Notes under the pieces: model-generated | What the model saw: the letters and a program-made list of their open reading frames with translations, nothing else | Databases searched by the model: none | Told to the model about the DNA's origin: nothing | Assembly: GCA_963971305.1 (NCBI GenBank) | Contig: OZ020303.1 | Coordinates: 36,134,106-36,198,105 of the forward strand | Direction: 5' to 3' | Origin: Arcuatula senhousia | Lineage: Eukaryota > Mollusca > Bivalvia > Mytilida > Mytilidae | DNA: 64,000 nucleotides | Position numbers and translations under genes: made by a program | Shown here: positions 46,301 through 58,300 of the stretch, piece by piece | How the letters are laid out: each line of letters begins with the position of its first letter | Numbering within the stretch: position 1 is the stretch's first letter

Positions 46301-49300
46301 TATAATGACACCATAATAATTGGTGTGTGTGTGTTTGTTGGTGTTTAACACCCTTTATCAAAACACCTAGGCCATGTAGGGTTGTCAGTTTTACTGGTGG
46401 AGGAAACCTAAGTACCTGGAGAAAACCACCGACCTTGGGCAGGTAACTGACAAACCTAATCACATACAGGTTGGGAAGTCTCTTTTAGGGGCTGTTTCAA
46501 AAAAAATGACGCAATTTCTTTTTCACTCCTTAATTTTCATATTTATCATTTGAAATAAAGGCTTTTTGTTCCTAAGTATGTATTTCTATGTACAGAAACT
46601 TCATGCAAAATTTCATTACTCTATCTTTATTCAGTCAAAAATGGTGCTTAATTATGTAGTCAAAATTGTCAGGAGTGTAACACTTTTAGTGTGACATTTA
46701 GAAAATACTCTTTACTTCCATATGACACTTTAAGAAAACCACTTATTCAATACAAATAAAGTGTATTGTATCATAAAATTGCAAACCTCAGCAAACTGTT
46801 GGTATATGATTGGTTTATTTATGTTTAATAGTAAAACGTAGACGGAAAGTTACAAGTAGCTTGAACGCAAAAATAAATGCATAAAAAATTGTCACCAAGC
46901 TGCATTAGACTAAAAAAAATTTTAATAGAATGATTTTCTATCATCTGAAGAAAATACCAGCTGATCAAGTGGATATTTGGGCTGAAATAAGAAGCACCAT
47001 AATGTCTGTTAGCAGCTTCATTTAAATTTTATTAGCTCTGAAAGTTCACTTTTATGAGCATGTCAGGAGTGTAACACTAATCTTTAAGAGGGTGCTGTTC
47101 CAATATGATGATGTTCTACATGTCAATTTGGGGTTTAATTTATTCAGCTAGCTGTCCTTAGTTAAAAATTCCCCCAAGTGGCAATTTCATGTACACTATT
47201 TATATGAAATATTTGAATAAGTGGTGTCAGGAGTGTAACACTTTTGAAAATGTCAGGAGTGTAACACTTTAATTTGATGGATAACTTGCATTTAAAATAT
47301 AATTAACACTTTTTTTTTACTTTTAACCAAAACTATATATCTTTCATGATAAATTATGTTTGATTTAGATTAATTTGCAGTCCATAACTTGCTTTTTGCT
47401 ACTCAGACTGACTTCTAAATGGATGTTGCAATGTGTGAGCTATAGCAATTCATATATTTAAAAAATATAAAAAATTTTCATATGGTTGATCATAAAAAAA
47501 CTACATGAAATGAAATAGTCCATGTTTATGCAGCAACAATCTATTCTCTGCTTATAAATTCATTACAAGACCTATATACCGTCCAAATAAAAATGTTACA
47601 CTCCTGACATATTTGAAAATAACTTGTATACTACTAATTTTTAATCAAATAATGATCAAATTGTTCCTTATAGCAATATACAACTGTTAGATCATGATCT
47701 ATACACCTATGTATTACAATATATGGTACAATTGTTGTTTTGGGGATGTCAGGAGTGTAACACCATTTTTGAGCTACAAATTTTAAATATTTCATACAAA
47801 TTTATGAAATAAGTTATGTTAATTAAAGACTCAATAATTTGGCGCATAAATATTGAGACAAACATATTAAATGGCTAATTACGGCCACAGCTAGCTGCAA
47901 GAGAGGAATTGACAAGATAGGGAAACAGAATGCCAATCACTAGGATATACGGACAAATCTGTGCACCATTGGTAGGCAATGGATGCTCACATTCCTCTCA
48001 GGTTCCTGGAGAGAACGAGGGACACAATATTCCAGTACGCCAGCCCATATTTTGTCACCCCATGGTTTATCATGGGAGTAAAATTAATATTATTTTTGAT
48101 TTAGATTTACCATGGATTTACTTTTATTATACTGTACACAGTGCCTGAAATGGCCACTTGCCCACTGGCCAATTGCGAGTAGATTTTTGACACATATAAG
48201 AACACTGGCCCAAAAAATTTCTTTGGGCCACCAGATTGGGTTTTCCTATTTCAGGCACTGTATACCCTGGCCAAATTCAATCTGGTGACTGCAGATCAGA
48301 ACCGACCACTCATGGGAGGCATGAGATGGTCTAGACCAACTTCCAACGGTAAAGCGTTGGAAAGTTTTAAATGGTAATATGACCCGACGTACAATTAAGG
48401 AAAGCAATGCCGTAGCGCAAGGCCGAACGAAGTGAGGCAAATCGCCGAGCGAAGCGAGGCGAAAATTTTTAGGGGGGGTTCGGGTGTCTGAAACGGGAAA
48501 AGCTTATGTCAGCATAACTATGGGAGAAGTCAATGTATTTATAATAAGAAACAAAAGAAAAACATTAACAGAAATGCGTTTTTTAATTGCTAGCCTAGTA
48601 AGTGACAAAACAAGTTTCATTGTATATCATAGTTAATCACTGTTGGTCAACCCTGTATCAGAATGGTCATCTACAAACAAAATTGAACAAATAAACCTGA
48701 TGCTAGCATGATGATAATGATGATGAATGCCTTTTTCATCTCATGTCCAGCAGCAAGTTATAAGCTTATAAAAGACGAGAACATATTATAAGCATCAATT
48801 AGGATATATCTATTTTTAATACATAATCATAATCCGCTGGTGAACCTAACTGGACACATTTATTCTAATCTACCAATTTTCAAGTCATTGGTTTTAACTA
48901 TGAACAACCTGGATTCGAACCCACGACGTTACCGCTCAAGAAGCAATGAAACACATTAGCATACAACCAGACAATGCTGATCATAATCAGAAAAAGAAAC
49001 ACGAAAAAAATATTTTCAAACAATACTAAAAATATATTTCACACTTTTATTACTGATAAATAAATATAATGAATTTCCTTAAAATAATACATTAAAGATG
49101 AGTCCCCCATAAAAAGGCGCTTCATGATTTTTGTCTCGCCTGCGACGAATGTCGCAAAAGGCGAGACTTAGGTATGGTGATTCCGGCGGCGACGGCGGCG
49201 GCGGCGGCGTCCACAATTGGTTAAAGTTTTTGCTTAAGTCTGTTTTGTGTGAACTAGTTATGTTACACCATTGATATTTGGTATGCAGTTGCACCAGCAT

Positions 49301-52300
49301 CAGTACAGATCAGTTTTAAAAGGATTTCACCTGTATGCTCCTGCAGTCACGGTCTACTGACTTTGAAATTTTACACTGATTTGGCAGAGGTTAACCTTTT
49401 TTCTTAAGTCTGTTTAACATGAAGCAGTTATGTTACACCATTGATATTTGGTATGCAGTTGCATCAGCATCAGTACAGATCAGTTTTAAAAGGATTTCAC
49501 CTGTATGCTCCTGCAGTCACGGTCTACTGACTTTGAAATTTTACACTGATTTGGCCGAGGTTAACCTTTTTTCTTAAGTCTGTTTAACATGAAGCAGTTA
49601 TGGTTCACCATTGATATTCGGTATGCACTTGCATTAGCATTAGTGCAGATCAATTTCAAAAGCATTTCATCTGTATGCTTCTGCAGTCACGGTCTACTGA
49701 CTTTGAAATTTTACACCGATTTGGCCGAGGTTAACCTTTTTTCTTATGTCTGTTTAACATGAAGCAATTATGGTTCATCATTGATATTGGGTATGCACTT
49801 GCATTAGCATCAGTACAGATCAATTTCAAAAGTATTTTATCTGTATGATCCACTGACTTCGAGATTTTACACTTTTTAACTTTTTACTTATGTCATGAGT
49901 GTTTTATATATGGCAGTTATGGTTCACCATTTATATTTGGTATGCAGCTGCTTAAGCATCAATTAAGATCAGTTTAAGGAGGGTTTTTACTTCATTTTAT
50001 GCTGTGTCCAGGAGCGACAGGCGAGACATGTCTCTGTGTTAACAGTTTATGTTTAAAACTAATTATAAATAATTATTATATTTTTGGACAATGAATTATT
50101 TTATCGATTAGCATTTGTTGTTCAGTGAATTCATAGTGTATACATCTGGTTACTAACTATAGCATTATCCATCAAAAAAATAAAACAAGCAGAAAGCCTG
50201 CATACTTACTTATAGGGGGTGTTTATATTGGTTGAAGACGGGTTCTTTAAAGAGAAAAAAAGATGAGAAAGGTAACTCATGAGTTTTGTAGACATCACGA
50301 GTTTGTTTTATTTTCTATTTTGATTTGTATTCGAAACACTTATTGTTTTACCGTCAGCGCTATGGTAAAAGCTGCACGCTGCAACATAGTGGACACACTG
50401 TATGTAATGTACCGGTAGATAATTTGAAACTCGAAACTCGCATAATGATAATATGGAGTAGGCATTGCCTAAATGCGAGCATAGCTAAAAGGGACTACGT
50501 TTTTTGTTCTAAATGTCGACATTCAGGGCCATCGCTATCACTTGATTTCCAATATTTCCATTTGCTTATTTTGGGGCGAGATGGTATGGGGCGATTAAGC
50601 TTCGAGACACGTTAGTTTCGTACGTGCATATAACCAAGACGAAACGAGCAGCTTATGTGTATTTATTATTTTAAGAATATTATTTTCTTGTTAAAAGCGC
50701 AATTTATTATTTTTTTAAGCATTATTTCTTTTCTTATGAATTATTTGAACATTCACTCCGGTCCTGTAAAAATAATAACCCTTTCCGGACCATAATAAAT
50801 CTAAATCAGCATTAGCAAATTTCTCGCGGAAACAAATACCGTAGAGCTCTCCGCTCGAGCGGGCACTTCGTGCCCGCTTGCGAGCTATGCTCGCTATTAG
50901 TATGATAATGTAAAATACATAATTGAAAAAAAATGACACTTTTAAAGTTTGGTCGTCGTTTCAAAAGTGAGGCATTTGCCTCATTTGCCTCCATTACGCT
51001 ACGGCCCTGGAAAGAATAGTGTCCCCTTATCTTGCCAAATTCCGCCCTAGTAGACTGTGACAGGAATTTTTATTAAAAATAATTAAGCATATACACACGA
51101 ACACAAAAATAAGTAAAAATTGAATGAAAGCTGGTAACTTAGAACTTTAAAAAGTCTGTATTTGGTATACTCGCGATATGCAGGTAGAAAATAATAAATA
51201 TATATTAAGTAACATTTTTTAAAAAAAAAAGTCATTCAAATACTAGCAAAATGAACATTGACACGGATATTTTTGTAAAATCCAAGTGTATTTCAAACTG
51301 CATCGTCCGCAAATTTGTAGAATTGTCGATTCTAAGCTCAAAATTGTAAGATCCTCGGAAGCTCCTGTTGTCATATTTGAAGAGCCTGAAAAGAGAAAAT
51401 AAAACAACAGCAGCAAAAATGTTGGACGGTGAAAAAGGGGGTGGATGGAGGGATTTTGTTTCCTTCGTCCATCACATGTCAATTCGTGAATAAAATTATA
51501 AAACCCGGAACAAATACGGATATTAAATTACGGAGAGAGAATAGAAAATTTTTAATCTCGCTTTCATTAAACTGGTTTATCTTATAAATAGATAAACCTC
51601 ATTAATTAAAGACTCAATAATTTGGCGCATAAATATTGAGACAAACATATTAAATGGCTAATTACGGCCACAGCTAGCTGCAAGAGAGGAATTGACAAGA
51701 TAGGGAAACAGAATGCCAATCACTAGGATATACGGACAAATCTGTGCACCATTGGTAGGCAATGGATGCTCACATTCCTCTCAGGTTCCTGGAGAGAACG
51801 AGGGACACAATATTCCAGTACGCCAGCCCATATTTTGTCACCCCATGGTTTATCATGGGAGTAAAATTAATATTATTTTTGATTTAGATTTACCATGGAT
51901 TTACTTTTATTATACTGTACACAGTGCCTGAAATGGCCACTTGCCCACTGGCCAATTGCGAGTAGATTTTTGACACATATAAGAACACTGGCCCAAAAAT
52001 TTTCTTTGGGCCACCAGATTGGGTTTTCCTATTTCAGGCACTGTATACCCTGGCCAAATTCAATCTGGTGACTGCAGATCAGAACCGACCACTCATGGGA
52101 GGCATGAGATGGTCTAGACCAACTTCCAACGGTAAAGCGTTGGAAAGTTTTAAATGGTAATATGACCCGACGTACAATTAAGGAAAGAATAGTGTCCCCT
52201 TATCGCCAAATGAGCGTGTCTATACACGTTCAAAAATACATCCCGGTCCCCTTTTGGGACACACTTTCTTTTGTTTAATTTGTAGTTGGATTTTATTTTT

Positions 52301-55300
52301 TTTTAGTATGCACTGGCCAAATTCAATCCGGAAACAGATCAGAACCGACCACTCATGGAGGCACGAGATGATCTAGACCAAATTTCAACGGTAAAGCGTT
52401 GAAAATTTTTAATTGATATTTATGGAGCAAAACAGTGTTTCCCCTTTTTATTGCCAAATGAGAGTGTCTATACACGCTCAAACTTTACCCACCGGCCCAC
52501 TTTATCTACCAATCTTTCAATCTGAGTGAATAAGGGCCAATAGGTAACCGTATAATTGAATTATTCAATATAGTAGAAACCATAAATATAATTTTGTATT
52601 TCCCACCTAAGTAGGTATTGCTTGGCTGTTCATGTTTAATAAGGTATTGAATAACTTAAATTCTTCATTCAATCACGGTCTAAACTGAGCATATATAAGA
52701 TGAGAATAATTGCCTTTTTTAATGTGATAAAACAAGGCACTTCTTAATGTATGAAAAATTAAACAACATAAATTATCAATCATCGCCTGAACGAATCTCT
52801 ATAACGTATCTAGTGACTTCATGTTGTTAAGTGATCATGCCCTGATTGAAACATGTTGTGTATTAGTAAATATATGCAAACAAGTTTTCTTATTGAGCCA
52901 CTAGTCCAATTCGGCATGCCTATAGTTTCAATCTCAGAAGCACGAGTACATGTAAATGTTTAGTGTCTGCATTCTTAAATATTTTAATTGTCAACATGTA
53001 CAATAAGGCATGCGAATAATAAGAAACTAGACAGTAATCAATACTTACGCAATCAATTGACCATCGAGATAAACTATGCAGAACACAAAGTTCACAAATT
53101 GAATAAAAGTTAAAGAGAGTATGTCTACGAAAATAATTTTATACTAACAAAAAGGCCAAAAGAAAAATTTTGGCATTGTCTAATTTTTAACTTCAACATG
53201 TAAACAACAAAATTAATCTAAAAACCGGAAAAACATTAATCATGAAAAGTTTTACAAAAATTCACATTCATGAGCTCTAATCCCGCCTTTAACACGCACA
53301 CTGTATCCAACTTTGCTTTAAAACTTTTTCGGTTCATACACGCTGCAAGCATCCGTCTCCAGTCCCAGACCTCAGTCCATGTAGAAACAAAATTCGGCGA
53401 AAAACGCCAAAGTCTCCAAACAAAGAAAATGACTATATAAATGAACCTGTTCAATTCGTCACCACATTAAAGCTTTCTGAGATCCCGACTGATGGCTGCA
53501 ACAAATACATTTAAAATATGTTTGTCGTCACGAAGGCAAAACAAAATCAACCACGTTGGTCTAACAATTGTGAGCGAAAAAACCCAGTCTAATGCAGTTC
53601 TGGTACTAAATATAAACATGATATATTTTCAAAGGTTTCCCCTAATTACATTTCGTATGACGTTCAAAATGACATCATAAGATTGGAGAGCCATGCGAAA
53701 AAATGGGAATTTGGCAGACAAAACGCCTTCAAATGATGGCGAAATGGTATAAAATAAAAATGCATATACACAGATAAAAAGATTTTAAGTCTCGGCTGTG
53801 GAGAATTCTGCCACAGCAACCATAAAAATATTTGATCTGCAATTTCAAATAAACTAGGACAAAAAGAGGGGGGCAATGCCCACAAGACAAATTCTAACGT
53901 GACATGTTGTGACTGTGTACGCTTATGTCGCTTATCAGAGGATCAGCACGTTAAATGCAGGAAATCATCTAAAGATATCATCTTTATTATTCAATATACT
54001 GTCAAGCCGGAAACATATAAATGTAGCTAGCCCCCCCCCCCCCCCCCCCCGAGCAGGACAAAGGTGTTTGGATCGATTCGAGTATTTCTTAATATTTGAA
54101 AGCCGTGTTCAAAGACGGACGGGCAGACACAGTGATTTGACCTGTCACTCCATGCACCAGCCTAGGCTAGCAAGTACGATATGGAAGTATTAGTGAAACA
54201 AAGGCAAAGGAAGTTGAAATGCAATAAAGCAAACGAATAAACATATAAGAGAACACAACAGAAAAGTTAACTGAAATATAACATTACAAGCAGTACTCGA
54301 TTTAAATTTGAAATAAATATGTAAGAATAACCCCGTTCGATGTTAAGTTTGTTAAGTGGTTTGTTTTCGTGAACATGACATCAATGATTTGATTTGGATG
54401 TGACGTAACGTCGGTTAACAGGTGCCCGTCGTGTGATTTGGTTGACGTACAAATGCAAACAAGATGTGATTAATTTTATCATTGGCAAGAACATTTACTT
54501 CAGGAAGTAATAAATATCGTGTATTTGAAATTTAATGGTCAATAAATTATATATATACTGTCCTGGTATAAGCTGGGTATAAACTGAGTTTTAAGCTTTA
54601 CTTTTCATGTAAATTTATTTATGTGTAGCTGCTATTTTGAATTAAACATAAACATGTACCTTGAATTATAATCTGATTTCGGAAATGTGCAAGCCTACAT
54701 GTACAATGATCCTGCTTTATCCTGATTCCTTGAAGCACCAGATGGCCCTATCAGCATCGTCCTGTATTTGGCATCACGCGTTCTTAGTAACTTAGAGTTC
54801 AATCTTTCTTCTTTTATCGTTTTTCCTTAGTAAGTTCTGTTTTTCGACAAAAAGATATGTACCGACAGAGATAAATCTTTCTTCTTTTATCGTTTTTCCT
54901 CCGGGTCAAGTTGTATAAACGATTCAAGTCCAGGAAAGAACGTTAGTTCCTTTGGTTTAACGATGGTTCAAACAGATGGGTTCAAATTATTTAACAAATA
55001 TTTAAGGCAATGTTTGTTGACACTTTTTGTTGATTCAATGTCCGTTGGCTGGATTACTTTCAAATTTCCTCCAATAATGTAAAAACAACTGTCCTAATTT
55101 TTCACGAGAATGGTGCGCCATATACATGCTTCTCAAATTCGGCAAATTTGTCATCTAATTATAGGGTAGAATGAAGGATTGCTTAGATTAAATATACATA
55201 TTTTGTTTCCTTCGTCCATCACATGTCAATTCGTGAATAAAATTATAAAACCCGGAACAAATACGGATATTAAATTACGGAGAGAGAATAGAAAATTTTT

Positions 55301-58300
55301 AATCTCGCTTTCATTAAACTGGTTTATCTTATAAATAGATAAACCTCATTAATTGAAGTTTTTGTGCTTTGGCAAAAAACCTCAAGTCAAAAAGTGATAT
55401 ACTGATCATAATATGTATTGTTTCAAGCTAAATATTTGCTATGTCAGGAGTGTAACATGCTGTATATTGAAAATTGATTGCTACTTTGTCCATTAAGAAC
55501 TAAAAATTAGAAAGATATATTTCTATGAAATTTTCTGTGGACGAAGGAGCAACCCAGAGGTTTCCTTTAAAGCATGTTTCAGTGCTCAAATTTAAGTATT
55601 TTAGAAAATATGAAAACTTGTCTAGTTAAAGGTAAAATAAAAACCACTAAAAATGGAGGAAAAATGGGTTTGTTATTTCAATGGTAACATTTTGCATTAA
55701 AAATCGATGATTTTTTCATTTTTGAGTATTAGTGAAATACAAAATGACAAAGAATTAAACCAAAATCAAACCATGTTTTTCTAAATTGTCTCCTGAAAAT
55801 CCTGTATTTTATCCAAAAAATGAGCCCAAAAAGCTGTCATAAAAATGCTGATATTTTTTTCTGATGTATTTTCTTTGCAAATGCTTAATAAATTTAAAAA
55901 AATGAATATATTTGGGTCCTAAGCATGTAAAGTTGGACGACTTTTAACTTATTTGAATTTTTACCACCTATGTCACACTTTTGCGTCATTTTTTTTGAAA
56001 CAGCCCTTATGTAAATTACATACGAGACTCGAACACCACCTGATAGGTGATCAGTTAGTGATCAATAATGTGGTATTTCAACCAGCTCCTTGCACCACTC
56101 GACCACCCAGGCCCCCTCCATCATAATTGGTAAGAGATTAACAATGTCATGAATGTGTGTATGAATTCATGATTTTTTTTTGTATCCTAAAAATAGTAAA
56201 ACATTTAGTGCATTAACAAAATATCAATTGAATTGAATATGAATATTAATACTGTTAACATGGTATTTCTCATATGGGGGTTATTTTTACTTAATTCATG
56301 ATCAAAAATATCCCCTACGTGAATAATTCATTCTTTGATTACAGAATATCAGTTGTCAGCAAAATCTGGACTAATGTATCCCCCACACTGAAGGTTGGTT
56401 CTAGTGTTTGTAAAGAGTTTGTTTTCTGCATAAATCACGCTCTTTTTTTTATAAATTATATATAAATTACATGTAAACTTCTAAAATGGTGCACAACAAC
56501 ATCAAATATGATGTTAAAATAAAATAATAATTAAAGTCAAAAGACAGTAATTAATAATCAAATTTGCGGATATTTCGCTGGACCGACCAGCTTCATCAGC
56601 GCTTGTAATCTGATATGATGATAGATTTTGTTTGATGTTTCTGATATCTTTAAAATACAAATTGTAATCCATGTGAATAGGTTTTTACGGATTATATTCG
56701 AAAACATACAAATTGTAATCCATGTGAATAGGTTTTTACGGATTATATTCGAAAACATAATACAGGCTCCTTAAAAAAATAAATAATAAACGTCTGAAAG
56801 AAGTAGCCAACGTATCAACCTACGGGATGTCGGATCGAAAACAAAAAAGTTAACGATACTGTGCAAACAAAAATGATAAATAAACTTCTAAAATGGTGCA
56901 CAACAACATCAAATATGATGTTAAAATAAAATAATAATTAAAGTCAAAAGACAGTAATTAATAATCAAATTTGCGGATATTTCGCTGGACCGACCAGCTT
57001 CATCAGCGCTTGTAATCTGATATGATGATAGATTTTGTTTGATGTTTCTGATATCTTTAAAATACAAATTGTAATCCATGTGAATAGGTTTTTACGGATT
57101 ATATTCGAAAACATAATACAGGCTCCTTAAAAAAATAAATAATAAACGTCTGAAAGAAGTAGCCAACGTATCAACCTACGGGATGTCGGATCGAAAACAA
57201 AAAAGTTAACGATACTGTGCAAACAAAAATGATAAATAAACTTCTAAAATGGTGCACAACAACATCAAATATGATGTTAAAATAAAATAATAATTAAAGT
57301 CAAAAGACAGTAATTAATAATCAAATTTGCGGATATTTCGCTGGACCGACCAGCTTCATCAGCGCTTGTAATCTGATATGATGATAGATTTTGTTTGATG
57401 TTTCTGATATCTTTAAAATACAAATTGTAATCCATGTGAATAGGTTTTTACGGATTATATTCGAAAACATACAAATTGTAATCCATGTGAATAGGTTTTT
57501 ACGGATTATATTCGAAAACATAATACAGGCTCCTTAAAAAAATAAATAATAAACGTCTGAAAGAAGTAGCCAACGTATCAACCTACGGGATGTCGGATCG
57601 AAAACAAAAAAGTTAACGATACTGTGCAAACAAAAATGATAAATAAACTTCTAAAATGGTGCACAACAACATCAAATATGATGTTAAAATAAAATAATAA
57701 TTAAAGTCAAAAGACAGTAATTAATAATCAAATTTGCGGATATTTCGCTGGACCGACCAGCTTCATCAGCGCTTGTAATCTGATATGATGATAGATTTTG
57801 TTTGATGTTTCTGATATCTTTAAAATACAAATTGTAATCCATGTGAATAGGTTTTTACGGATTATATTCGAAAACATACAAATTGTAATCCATGTGAATA
57901 GGTTTTTACGGATTATATTCGAAAACATAATACAGGCTCCTTAAAAAAATAAATAATAAACGTCTGAAAGAAGTAGCCAACGTATCAACCTACGGGATGT
58001 CGGATCGAAAACAAAAAAGTTAACGATACTGTGCAAACAAAAATGATAAATAAACTTCTAAAATGGTGCACAACAACATCAAATATGATGTTAAAATAAA
58101 ATAATAATTAAAGTCAAAAGACAGTAATTAATAATCAAATTTGCGGATATTTCGCTAGACCGACCAGCTTCATCAGCGCTTGTAATCTGATATGATGATG
58201 TTTTCGAATATAATCCGTAAAAACCTATTCACATGGATTACAATTTGTATGTTTTCGAATATAATCCGTAAAAACCTATTCACATGGATTACAATTTGTA

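Larger units (their letters stand above)
47819..51603. repeat. Tandem block, copy 1 (with 2.6-kb insertion)
   Basis: It begins AAAGACTCAATAATTTGGCG after TTAATT and ends with a GGTTTATC...GATAAACC palindrome and CCTCATTAATT. The first 590 bp (47819-48407) are almost identical to 51604-52190; the last 148 bp match 55202-55356. A 72-residue ORF occurs identically in both copies (47930 and 51713) without known similarity and is probably non-coding. Confidence 0.78.
46489..56006. mobile_element. PIF/Harbinger-like element expanded by nested insertions
   Basis: 26-bp inverted termini GGGCTGTTTCAAAAAAAATG plus ACGCAA (46489-46514; right copy ending 56006) split the SINE. TTA lies at both outer edges, fitting a 3-bp duplication. 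The native element is the left 1.3 kb (46489-47818) plus the right 0.65 kb (55357-56006). It contains seven copies of TGTCAGGAGTGTAACA(C). No transposase frame was found. Confidence 0.7.

Noticed and set aside
47930..51931. Identical 72-residue ORFs at 47930 and 51713
   Set aside because: Identity is explained by the recent block duplication; the frame overlaps a small TIR element and has no recognisable domain.
53236..53454. Minus-strand frame with many tryptophans (LWRFSPNFV...EVWDWRRML)
   Set aside because: It looked exon-like, but no family was recognised and it lies inside the nested transposon block.
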